Of a stretch of 56,990 nucleotides of DNA, positions 1 to 6,960 are shown piece by piece (positions within the stretch are counted from its first letter, which is position 1; each line of letters begins with the position of its first letter). Position numbers and translations under genes: made by a program. Source of the DNA: a virus; IMG/VR virus record IMGVR_UViG_3300042991_000632, positions 91,036 through 148,025 of that record. One strand, written 5' to 3'. The notes under the pieces are model-generated. The model worked only from the letters and a program-made list of their open reading frames with translations. It ran no database searches and was not told where the DNA came from.

Positions 1-204
1 TAACAATTTTTGATTCATATTAAATATTGTTGCAAACATTCCAACTAAAAATAAAACAATTGCCGGAATTGCAAAACAATTTCTCACCCATAAATCCTTT
101 TTAACTGTATTGGTTGAGAAATATCTAAATGCAAATCTTATCCAGAAATTTGGTGGATATTTGTCATATGCAGCCAAAAATTGTTCTTTTGTAATTGTAT
201 TCAT
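1..204 (-). CDS. Small membrane protein, 3' end cut by window edge
   Basis: An open frame runs from an ATG at 204 to the left edge without a stop, giving 68 residues of a longer protein. A soluble, aromatic-rich N-terminus (about residues 1-42) is followed by a hydrophobic stretch, AIPAIVLFLVGMFATIF, that looks like one membrane segment. The ATG follows the TAA stop of the gene to its right with no gap, so the two are probably translationally coupled. I do not recognise the family. The N-terminal half could sit in the cytoplasm and the rest be a membrane anchor; that is inference from hydrophobicity only. Confidence 0.6.
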   Translation of the reverse strand, partial: MNTITKEQFLAAYDKYPPNFWIRFAFRYFSTNTVKKDLWVRNCFAIPAIVLFLVGMFATIFNMNQKLL

Positions 205-3200
205 TTAGAACCCTCTGTTCTTTTTTACATTTTTCGTATCAACAAAGTTATTTGGTTTGTAACCAGTTAAATGTTTCATTTTTTCAAATTGCTCATTTAT
301 TACTGGTTTTGTTTTTAATGCAGCCTCGTTTAAGTTTTGAAGGGGTGATTTAAACCTGTAAACAGTAATGCCATCGGTGTAGAATTTATATTTGTTCAAT
401 ACTTTTGAAACACCTTCCATTATTTCACCCTTATTATCATAAACATTTCCGAGTCCACTTAGATTGATTTCTGAATATTTTTCAGAGTCTTCTTCATTTA
501 CAATTTCAAGAGTTTCATTTAATCTGAAATCAATCAAACATCTCTTACCAAGTGCGCTATAATATCTGCCACTAACAACCGATTCACCAATGCCATCTCT
601 TCTGTTCCACATTGATTTTTCTCTATTGAACTGATCTTTATCAACTTCAGTATCTTCAACTGGTTGTGGGTCTTTATTATACATAGGTGCTTCACTACGC
701 CATACAAGTTTTTTCTGTCTTTCGGCATATAATTTATCGCCCATGTCTGCTTTCATGCGATCTTCAAAACGCTTACCCGGTTCATTATCATAAACTAAAT
801 CTTGCTGACCAAGACGATGCATATCAACATCATTTTGTTCATCATCAGTGCGATTACGTTTAGGTATTTCGTCACCTTTATCGTTGGCTGAATCGCCAAC
901 ATTTTTCAATGCGTTGCCATCAGTTACTTTAAGAACTTTCTTTTCGATATCCTGACCTAATTTTTGTGGATCATCACCAACATCTGTCTGCTGATCTTTC
1001 CATTGAAGTTCTTTTTCAACATCAATGATTTCTTTAGTACCGCTATGTTGTAAATCTTTTTTGAAATTCTTTTCATTTTCTCCACCAAGACGGTCTTTCA
1101 TCACTAATGATGAGGGTTTTTTATCTTCTGCCATAACTTTTAATTTATTATGATGAATTGAAAATGCTTCCAATTCTTTATTTAATTCTTCTAAGAGTCC
1201 CATTTCATTATTATTTACATATAAATAGTCTCCATTTTTAATAAAATCTTCATTCATTCCGCCACTTGCTTGCATACCCATTGGTACACCACTTCCCTGT
1301 TCACCTGCTGGTGTTGGTTTGTTTGACATCGAAGTACCATTGTTTTGTATCATTGTTTGTGTATCTTCTTTAATTCTACCAAATATTTGTTTATATAATC
1401 CTTCAGCATATGCCCTTAATTTATGTGTAGATGCACTACTTAATTGTGTATTGACAAAATCAACATTATCATCTCTCATATCTGCTTCAATATTGGCTGT
1501 CATCATTATTGGATATTTTTGTCTTAAATAACCTAACATAAATTCCATCGGAGAAACTTTTATTGTTGAACTAAAAATACTCTCTTTTATGTTTGACGCA
1601 TTTAATTTATTTTGTTCGGGAGTCATAGTTAATTTTTCATCAACCTTTTCAGGTAAATCTTCATGTTTGGTTGATGCAAAATCTTCAACATCATCAGGAT
1701 TTACTGTTTTAGCAATCTTCTTAACAGCACCGCCAACTTTACTTGGACTCAATTCACCCTTTTGAACAGCATGCGCCATACCGAATAAACGTTGCTGTGC
1801 TTTTGATGTTGCTTTTTCATTAACCATTTCGTTTAATTGTCTACCATTTTCAAAACTTATAACGGTTTTATCAGCATCATACCAATCAGAAACAGCATAA
1901 TTATTATGGGAGATTTGGTTTACGTGTTGTGCTACACCCTCTTCCTTGCTGATTCTTTGTGCTTCTGCTTTTACTTTCTCAAGATTATTTTTTGATTGTG
2001 AATTTTCATCGAGATCGAAATTAAATGGCATATCTTCGTTTGAAATTCTATCATTAACTGCTTCTTTTACAGCAGCCATGAAATCTTCATATGTCATCCC
2101 ACCGTTTTCATCAATGTAGTCCCACATGGAATTTGTGTCGCTTAAATCATCCCAACCTAAACCAACTTTATTTGATATTAATTTGTTTGCAACACCAATC
2201 GCCATTTTATGTAAAACTTCCCCGGCAAATAACGGAACATCTTCTTTGGTCATATTTCTACCAACAGATTGTTTCCATGCCATAAATTGTTCTTTTGTCT
2301 TTATCTTGCCAACATTTGCTTGTTCTGCAACATTAAAATTAGGTCTGTCCATTTGACCAGTTTTTATGGTATCCATTTGAACTTTTTTATCGTTACCATT
2401 CCAACTTTTTACAGTATCACTACTGAACGCTGCTGTTTTATCAATAATTTCGTTATCCATATTCTCAGCAAATTTTTCAAACCCAGATGGGTCGGTTAAA
2501 TAATTGGTTTCAGCAATTATTGTTCCACCGGGAAATATTGGTTTTCTCATAACTTTAGATTTTCCTTTTGATTTCATTAAATCTCCGCTACCCCAAGCAG
2601 CAGGACCGGCATAACCAACATAACTTTGTGAACCAGCAGCACTTCCAGCAGATGTTGTTTCATCAACCTTTTTATCATATCCTAATGGAGCAGCATATCC
2701 AACATAACCTGCAGCACCACCAGCACCGCCAGCACTTGTGGTTTCATTTGCTTGATTAATAACATCAAGTTCATAACCAATTTGATTTTCAAGTTCTGCT
2801 TTAAGATCAGCATATTCTTCTGGTGTTGCGGGTCTACTTTCTTCAGCATATTCGGGATGACATGATGAATGTTGTCCTATATGTGAATAACAATCACGAT
2901 ATTCACCATTATGTATATTATCCGGGAAATACGCAAATAAATCTGGATTTTCCGGGTCTTTTTCGTTAACCAAAAATTGAACTTTTGTTACTTCTTCATT
3001 AAGTTGATTTGATTTTTTATCTTGTTTTGGCAAACCAGATGGATCAAGTTTTTTTGGTTTAAATGTTGGATTTGTTTTTTTCATGGTTTCTTCTCCCGCT
3101 TTTTTTGCTTGATTTATGCCACTTTTATCTCTTCTTTTCTTTTCTTTTGGAATTGCCATTTTATATTTCTGTAAATATTTTGGACTATTAAGGACATAAT

Positions 3201-3522
3201 CATTAAATATCATATTCATAATGGTTTCATTATAATGATAACCATATTTTTCTTCACCATTTACTGACATTTCATCATAAACGGCTCTTAATTTCGGATC
3301 GGCAAATACCAATGCTTCCATTTTTGGAAGACTAAATATTTTCTTTTTTAATGAAAATTCTGCTTCTGACAGCATACCATCGATTTCATTTAATCTAATA
3401 TTCGGTGCAACTTGCGGTGCTTGACGAAGCATAGTCTTTTTAAAATTTTTCTCAAAATTTTTAGACTGATCGTTAACAGGCTTTTTCACTGTCGGTTTAA
3501 ATATTTGTTCTTCTTTAATCAT
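205..3522 (-). CDS. Large conserved phage protein (1105 aa), polyvalent/virion-associated type
   Basis: No enzymatic domain is recognisable. The protein is hydrophilic and lysine/glutamate-rich. A Gly/Ala/Ser-rich segment (about 260-310) has two copies of an ETTSAG...YVGYA unit, followed by an IFPGG motif near 329-333. Similar low-complexity TTSA...PGG segments occur, from memory, in long proteins of marine T4-like phages. The tripeptide LNE occurs five times (44-46, 174-176, 563-565, 1001-1003, 1064-1066), which fits the T4 prohead protease site (L/I)-x-E. Residues 800-970 form a charged helical region. The ATG overlaps the TAA of the upstream 68-residue gene by one base, so it belongs to that transcription unit. 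Likely a virion or internal-head cargo polyprotein; function unknown. Confidence 0.7.
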   Translation of the reverse strand: MIKEEQIFKPTVKKPVNDQSKNFEKNFKKTMLRQAPQVAPNIRLNEIDGMLSEAEFSLKKKIFSLPKMEALVFADPKLRAVYDEMSVNGEEKYGYHYNETIMNMIFNDYVLNSPKYLQKYKMAIPKEKKRRDKSGINQAKKAGEETMKKTNPTFKPKKLDPSGLPKQDKKSNQLNEEVTKVQFLVNEKDPENPDLFAYFPDNIHNGEYRDCYSHIGQHSSCHPEYAEESRPATPEEYADLKAELENQIGYELDVINQANETTSAGGAGGAAGYVGYAAPLGYDKKVDETTSAGSAAGSQSYVGYAGPAAWGSGDLMKSKGKSKVMRKPIFPGGTIIAETNYLTDPSGFEKFAENMDNEIIDKTAAFSSDTVKSWNGNDKKVQMDTIKTGQMDRPNFNVAEQANVGKIKTKEQFMAWKQSVGRNMTKEDVPLFAGEVLHKMAIGVANKLISNKVGLGWDDLSDTNSMWDYIDENGGMTYEDFMAAVKEAVNDRISNEDMPFNFDLDENSQSKNNLEKVKAEAQRISKEEGVAQHVNQISHNNYAVSDWYDADKTVISFENGRQLNEMVNEKATSKAQQRLFGMAHAVQKGELSPSKVGGAVKKIAKTVNPDDVEDFASTKHEDLPEKVDEKLTMTPEQNKLNASNIKESIFSSTIKVSPMEFMLGYLRQKYPIMMTANIEADMRDDNVDFVNTQLSSASTHKLRAYAEGLYKQIFGRIKEDTQTMIQNNGTSMSNKPTPAGEQGSGVPMGMQASGGMNEDFIKNGDYLYVNNNEMGLLEELNKELEAFSIHHNKLKVMAEDKKPSSLVMKDRLGGENEKNFKKDLQHSGTKEIIDVEKELQWKDQQTDVGDDPQKLGQDIEKKVLKVTDGNALKNVGDSANDKGDEIPKRNRTDDEQNDVDMHRLGQQDLVYDNEPGKRFEDRMKADMGDKLYAERQKKLVWRSEAPMYNKDPQPVEDTEVDKDQFNREKSMWNRRDGIGESVVSGRYYSALGKRCLIDFRLNETLEIVNEEDSEKYSEINLSGLGNVYDNKGEIMEGVSKVLNKYKFYTDGITVYRFKSPLQNLNEAALKTKPVINEQFEKMKHLTGYKPNNFVDTKNVKKNRGF
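2596..2745 (-). repeat. Two-copy ETTSAG...YVGYA repeat inside the 1105-aa gene
   Basis: Residues 260-281 and 288-309 of the 1105-residue protein are near-copies: ETTSAG, a Gly/Ala/Ser stretch, then YVGYA and a P-x-(G/A) end. They look like a flexible linker duplicated in frame rather than a folded domain. Confidence 0.7.
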
Positions 3523-3728
3523 TACTTAATATCAGTTTTCCAAAAATCTTTCTTTTGCCATAATACTTTATACACAGAATCAAACGCATTTCTAATAATA
3601 TCAACCAATTCTGCTCTTGATTGGCTGTTAGAATTACGTAAGATTTTTTTAACTTCTTTATCTAAAGAATCGTTAACGAATTTACTGATTTCATCCTTAA
3701 CTATTTCCTTAATATCGTTCTTATCCAT
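3522..3728 (-). CDS. Conserved small phage protein, 68 aa
   Basis: A short acidic/basic helical protein beginning IKEIVKDEISKFVNDSL, with a mid-section NSNSQSRAELVDIIR and a C-terminus ending WKTDIK. I recall near-identical small proteins in other large T4-like phages but know of no assigned function. It is the first gene after the terminator at 3787-3820 and has the GTATTTATA motif 19 nt before its ATG. It therefore heads the unit containing the 1105-residue protein and the membrane protein at the left edge. The length and helical pattern would suit a small structural or chaperone-like virion protein; that is inference. Confidence 0.75.
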   Translation of the reverse strand: MDKNDIKEIVKDEISKFVNDSLDKEVKKILRNSNSQSRAELVDIIRNAFDSVYKVLWQKKDFWKTDIK

Positions 3729-3747
3729 ATTATGTGTATCTGTTGTT

Positions 3748-3756
3748 TATAAATAC
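3748..3756 (-). promoter_or_regulatory. GTATTTATA promoter-like motif
   Basis: Exact GTATTTATA on the minus strand, 19 nt before the 68-residue gene and just downstream of the terminator at 3787-3820. Confidence 0.6.
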
Positions 3757-3780
3757 TTAGATAACATAAAAAAACGATAT

Positions 3781-3820
3781 TAAAGAAAAGAACGCATAAT
3801 ATATTACCCATGCGTTCTTT
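3781..3820 (-). terminator. Intrinsic terminator
   Basis: Perfect 11-bp stem (arms 3787-3797 and 3810-3820, AAAGAACGCAT) with a 12-nt loop, followed on the minus strand by TCTTTA and a later run of seven T. It ends the transcript of the gene at 3868-4416. Confidence 0.8.
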
Positions 3821-3867
3821 CAACATACAAAAATGTTCCTCACCAATAATTATGTTGTTTCCTTATT

Positions 3868-4416
3868 TTATTCTACGTTAGTTGTTGTTGGTTTTTCTTC
3901 GGATTTTTCCATTGTCGGCTCATTACCCAATATATTGTTTCTCCAATACTTATAGAATAAATCATAATATGATTCAACTCTTTTAATGATCACATCATTT
4001 TCTGGATTATCTGGTGAGAAATCTTCAACATAATTGAATTCAACGCCACTTGTTTTTTCATCGGGTGTTACCGTATATATAAATTGAATGACACCATCAA
4101 TCGTACCACCCCAAAATACTAAACTATCGTAAACTTCCAGATCAATAAATTTAACATTTACATTTAAGTCCCTGAAAAAATTATTAAATCTTTCTTCCTC
4201 TTTGCCTTGGTCATAAACGTTTTTTTTGTTTTCTGCTTTTTTTTTATCTTCCACATCAACCTGTTCATTCAAGTTACGTGTGATTTTGAGCATATCACGT
4301 ATAGTTAATGCTTTCTTGGGTTTCTCTTCTTTTGCTTCTTTTGCTTCCATAACATAACCCTCACGCATTCTGCGCAATAAAATTCTCATTTGATTTGGTG
4401 TGGATTTATCGTTCAT
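3868..4416 (-). CDS. Conserved phage protein, 182 aa, unknown function
   Basis: The N-terminal 70 residues are charged and helical, with LTIRDMLKITRNLNEQV at about 37-53; an LNE lies at 49-51. The C-terminal part (about 75-165) looks folded: DLEVYDSLVFWGGTIDG, a TPDEKTSG loop, and a final helix ESYYDLFYKYWR. This arrangement, a short leader, an LNE, then a compact domain, matches other proteins in the window and would fit a leader removed by a prohead protease. It is the last gene before the terminator at 3787-3820. It has its own GTATTTATA motif 13 nt before the ATG. No function is assigned. Confidence 0.75.
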   Translation of the reverse strand: MNDKSTPNQMRILLRRMREGYVMEAKEAKEEKPKKALTIRDMLKITRNLNEQVDVEDKKKAENKKNVYDQGKEEERFNNFFRDLNVNVKFIDLEVYDSLVFWGGTIDGVIQFIYTVTPDEKTSGVEFNYVEDFSPDNPENDVIIKRVESYYDLFYKYWRNNILGNEPTMEKSEEKPTTTNVE

Positions 4417-4429
4417 TTTAATAATTTAA

Positions 4430-4438
4430 TATAAATAC
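4430..4438 (-). promoter_or_regulatory. GTATTTATA promoter-like motif
   Basis: Exact motif, 13 nt before the ATG of the 182-residue gene, in a 24-nt intergenic gap. Confidence 0.6.
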
Positions 4439-4440
4439 TT

Positions 4441-5100
4441 TTAATCTGCAGAATCTTTGGGTTCAGTTAATTTTGTTTCCCTGTTGTCATCGTCAAGCAT
4501 CTCATGTCTTTCATTAATCACCTTTTCGAGCAATTTTGCGAGCCATTCCCATGCTTTGCGCTTATCACCATCGGTTATTCGAAGTTCTTTATCCTGTTCC
4601 TTGCTCATCTCACTATTTTGATAAGCATACCATTCAGACTTATCGTCTTTACTACCCTTTTGCAACTTATTACCCGCTTCATTTGGTGGAATAATAACAT
4701 AAGAACTCGATAAGCCACCAGCTTTTTTCTTTTCTAAATCCCAGACATATTCTACTTCACGTCCTTTACCAAAACGCACAATACCATAGTCATGAGTAAA
4801 TTCAAGTCTAAAATAAAGTACAGGAATTTCCCAATCACCCCCTGCACTAAATAATTCGGCATTGATTTCATATTTAATTGGTTGGTCTTTTCTGAGATTT
4901 TTCTTTACAAAAAATCTTTTCTTCTGACCAGTACTATCATCGTTCTCAAAATCAAAATGAATTTTTTGGAAGTCCTGCGCATTATGCTTCGGGTCACTCC
5001 ACGTATCTTCTGTAATAGAGTGATAATCAAAGATTTCTTCGTCTTTGTTTTTCGTTATTGCCGAAATTTCTTCTTTAATTATTTGAATTAATCTGTTCAT
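4441..5100 (-). CDS. Conserved phage protein, 219 aa, with short N-terminal helical tag
   Basis: Starts with MNRLIQIIKEEISAI, a short amphipathic helix of a kind seen at the N-terminus of several proteins in T4-like phages and comparable to KLTKRQLKEII at the start of the protein at 43750-44622. The body (about 45-150) is beta-rich and aromatic, with FFVKKN, WEIPVLYFRLEF and YVIIPPNEAGN. The C-terminal part is charged and helical. Such a helix could act as a capsid-targeting tag like those of T4 internal proteins, but this is inference. Function unknown. The gap to the upstream amidase-like gene is 14 nt and holds a GTATTTATA motif. Confidence 0.7.
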   Translation of the reverse strand: MNRLIQIIKEEISAITKNKDEEIFDYHSITEDTWSDPKHNAQDFQKIHFDFENDDSTGQKKRFFVKKNLRKDQPIKYEINAELFSAGGDWEIPVLYFRLEFTHDYGIVRFGKGREVEYVWDLEKKKAGGLSSSYVIIPPNEAGNKLQKGSKDDKSEWYAYQNSEMSKEQDKELRITDGDKRKAWEWLAKLLEKVINERHEMLDDDNRETKLTEPKDSAD

Positions 5101-5105
5101 GTTTA

Positions 5106-5114
5106 TATAAATAC
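5106..5114 (-). promoter_or_regulatory. GTATTTATA promoter-like motif, unusually close to start
   Basis: Exact motif only 5 nt from the ATG of the 219-residue gene. If it is a promoter, the transcript would be nearly or fully leaderless. Confidence 0.45.
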
Positions 5115-5735
5115 CTATTCACTATCAGTTTCGCCCTTTAACATTGCATTAAATTTCTCAATATCGAACAATGGATTAATGTCACTGCTGTCTTCAACAT
5201 AGTTACTTCTAAATAAAATTCCTCTAAATCTTGAGATATCCTTATGATAATGATGAAAATCAATACAGGCTTTGGGTATTTGATGCTTTTCACATAAATC
5301 TCTGCAGAGCAAAACCAAACTTTCAATTTGTTCATCATTAAATATTTCCCAATAACTATACCCTAACCAATTTTTCACAACAACTCTTTCTTCCGGGCAT
5401 GTTTCATTTAACCAATTGATGTATTTTCCATCTGGTGCTTTGAACAGATAACCCATATTCTCTAAGACTATTGATATTGATTGTTTATCACCTTCTTTAA
5501 TACCAAGAAAATCACTATGAAATTTAGTATCAAAATGTTGAAAAACAATACCGTCTCTGGAAATTGTGAAAGTGTTCCACTTTTTAGTTTTACCAAATTC
5601 TTTATGTAATAATCTGGTGATGTGATAACTATTTTTTCTCATGCTTGATGCAAGCACTATTTGGGTTTTAACACTTTGTGTTTTATGACGATTAATATCT
5701 TTTACAACATATGTGGTGTTATCAATTTCCATCAT
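5115..5735 (-). CDS. Amidase-2/PGRP-like peptidoglycan amidase, candidate endolysin
   Basis: The pattern resembles N-acetylmuramoyl-L-alanine amidases of the amidase-2/PGRP fold: NSYHITRLL near 36-44, then WNTFTISRDGIVFQHFDTKF, and SISIVLENMG at about 85-95 in the position of the substrate-groove strand. A helix EQIESLVLLCRDLCEKHQI precedes DFHHYHKDISRFRGI. His residues at 38 and in DFHHYH are possible zinc ligands. The C-terminus NPLFDIEKF resembles the usual 'DPGPLFPW' region. At 206 residues it fits a single-domain enzyme without signal peptide, so it would need a holin. It may be the endolysin or a tail lysin. The assignment rests on motif spacing and is not certain. Confidence 0.55.
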   Translation of the reverse strand: MMEIDNTTYVVKDINRHKTQSVKTQIVLASSMRKNSYHITRLLHKEFGKTKKWNTFTISRDGIVFQHFDTKFHSDFLGIKEGDKQSISIVLENMGYLFKAPDGKYINWLNETCPEERVVVKNWLGYSYWEIFNDEQIESLVLLCRDLCEKHQIPKACIDFHHYHKDISRFRGILFRSNYVEDSSDINPLFDIEKFNAMLKGETDSE

Positions 5736-5744
5736 TAATACATA

Positions 5745-6257
5745 CTAAAACGAATGTGAAAGTGTTATTAATGGCATGAATTTACCGTCAATATATCCAA
5801 CACCACCACCAATAAGTTTATTAAATATATCGGCAGTAATTGCACCACCAATTTTAACACCTTGAACATCACCAAACTTATATGATGATATTAATAATGC
5901 ATTTACTGAATATTCACAATATGCTTGATTATCTGCAGAAAATTTACCATACGATATCCCAACTCCGGCAATTTCAAGTGATTTAATAACTGCTGGTTTT
6001 TCATAAAAATCAATTGCAGCAAATGAGAGCATAAATGTTGGTCTAAAAAACATATATGCATCCGGTTTAACAATAATGCTATCGGGATTAAAACCATATT
6101 TTTCCATACGATTAAAATTTTCGACCTTAATTTCACTCAAGTCTTCAGCAACTACATGCTTAACTGGTTTAATAAAACCACGCCAAGGACTCTGCTGGGC
6201 GTTCAGCGATACCACAAAACATAGTAATGTGAATATCAATAAGATTCTTTTTTTCAT
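5745..6257 (-). CDS. Secreted outer-membrane beta-barrel-like protein
   Basis: Begins MKKRILLIFTLLCFVV and ends its signal peptide at SLNA|QQ, a normal signal peptidase I site with the NAQ ending frequent in Bacteroidota exports. The remainder alternates polar and hydrophobic residues with Gly pairs (VGISYGKF, VKIGGAITADIFNKL, GGGVGYIDGKF). It ends in SHSF, with a C-terminal Phe as in outer-membrane barrels. An ATG 27 bases further upstream (6284) is in frame but would overlap the deaminase gene and put charged residues before the signal peptide, so 6257 is preferred. About 170 residues would suit an 8-stranded barrel. Possible role: changing the host surface, such as blocking superinfection; inferred. 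Confidence 0.6.
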   Translation of the reverse strand: MKKRILLIFTLLCFVVSLNAQQSPWRGFIKPVKHVVAEDLSEIKVENFNRMEKYGFNPDSIIVKPDAYMFFRPTFMLSFAAIDFYEKPAVIKSLEIAGVGISYGKFSADNQAYCEYSVNALLISSYKFGDVQGVKIGGAITADIFNKLIGGGVGYIDGKFMPLITLSHSF

Positions 6258-6267
6258 ATTTTTAATT

Positions 6268-6732
6268 TTATCTATGTGCTTCATAATTCATATATATAAC
6301 TTCAACCCCACCTTCCTGAAAAATAACCAACGCTCTTTTGAACGCTTCACCGAATTTGGGGTCAGTAAAATCCGGTTCTTTGTCAACAAAAACTCTTTTT
6401 ATACCTGCTTGTACAATAAATCCGGCACAAGTATCACATGGGAAAAGATTAACGTAAATATCACTGTTTAGTGTGCTTTTACCCTGCCTTGCTGCATTGA
6501 TAATCGCATTGGCTTCAGCATGAATAAACCAATGATACTTTTCAGGTCTCTCATGTCTTGCATCAATATCATCGTTACATCCTCTTGGCATACCGTTAAA
6601 GCCAGTTGATATCAGTTCCCTGTCTCTGACAATAGCAGCACCAATTTTTCTTGAACGATCTTTACTCCATTGAGCAACTTCCAAATCTGCAATTCTCATG
6701 AATCGCAAGTCCCATTTTGTAATTTCAGTCAT
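6268..6732 (-). CDS. dCMP deaminase (cytidine deaminase-like zinc enzyme)
   Basis: Contains the full zinc-binding signature: HAEANAI (His ligand and catalytic Glu, about residues 88-94) and PCDTCAG (two Cys ligands, about 114-120). An N-terminal helix DLEVAQWSKDRSRKIGAAIV and the substrate loop GFNGMPRGCNDD are typical of dCMP/ComE deaminases. The 154-residue length matches the family. It would convert dCMP to dUMP to feed dTMP synthesis during phage replication. It is packed between the small gene at 6740-6931 (7-nt gap) and the outer-membrane-like gene (10-nt gap). T4 and many other phages encode the same activity. Confidence 0.9.
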   Translation of the reverse strand: MTEITKWDLRFMRIADLEVAQWSKDRSRKIGAAIVRDRELISTGFNGMPRGCNDDIDARHERPEKYHWFIHAEANAIINAARQGKSTLNSDIYVNLFPCDTCAGFIVQAGIKRVFVDKEPDFTDPKFGEAFKRALVIFQEGGVEVIYMNYEAHR

Positions 6733-6739
6733 AATAATT

Positions 6740-6931
6740 TTATCTTAAATCCCACAAACCGCTTCGTTTTAATTCTCTTGCTTTCTGTATTAATTTCACT
6801 AATTTATCATAGTCAAATCCATCAACCATGAATGGATAATCTGCTTCAACCAAATCAGATTCAGCAAGTTTATCAACAATCCTCAAAGCATCTTTAATTA
6901 TTTTTGCTTTTTCCTTATTTAAATCACCCAT
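6740..6931 (-). CDS. Small hypothetical protein, 63 aa
   Basis: A charged, probably all-helical protein with the pattern AKIIKDALRIVDKLAESDL and a C-terminus KLIQKARELKRSGLWDLR. No motif is recognised. It is the first gene after the large nuclease gene and has a one-mismatch motif (GTATTTATT) 19 nt before its ATG. It is probably co-transcribed with the deaminase, whose ATG lies 7 nt beyond its stop. A small regulatory or binding role is possible but unsupported. Confidence 0.65.
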   Translation of the reverse strand: MGDLNKEKAKIIKDALRIVDKLAESDLVEADYPFMVDGFDYDKLVKLIQKARELKRSGLWDLR

Positions 6932-6950
6932 GTTAATTATGTTTACTTAC

Positions 6951-6959
6951 AATAAATAC
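6951..6959 (-). promoter_or_regulatory. Near-match to GTATTTATA motif
   Basis: GTATTTATT on the minus strand, 19 nt before the ATG of the 63-residue gene; one mismatch. Confidence 0.4.
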
Positions 6960-6960
6960 T

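Noticed and set aside
3412-3783. 123-residue plus-strand frame rich in Phe, Leu and Ser
   Set aside because: Composition is that of a reverse-complement shadow; it crosses a terminator and two real genes on the minus strand.
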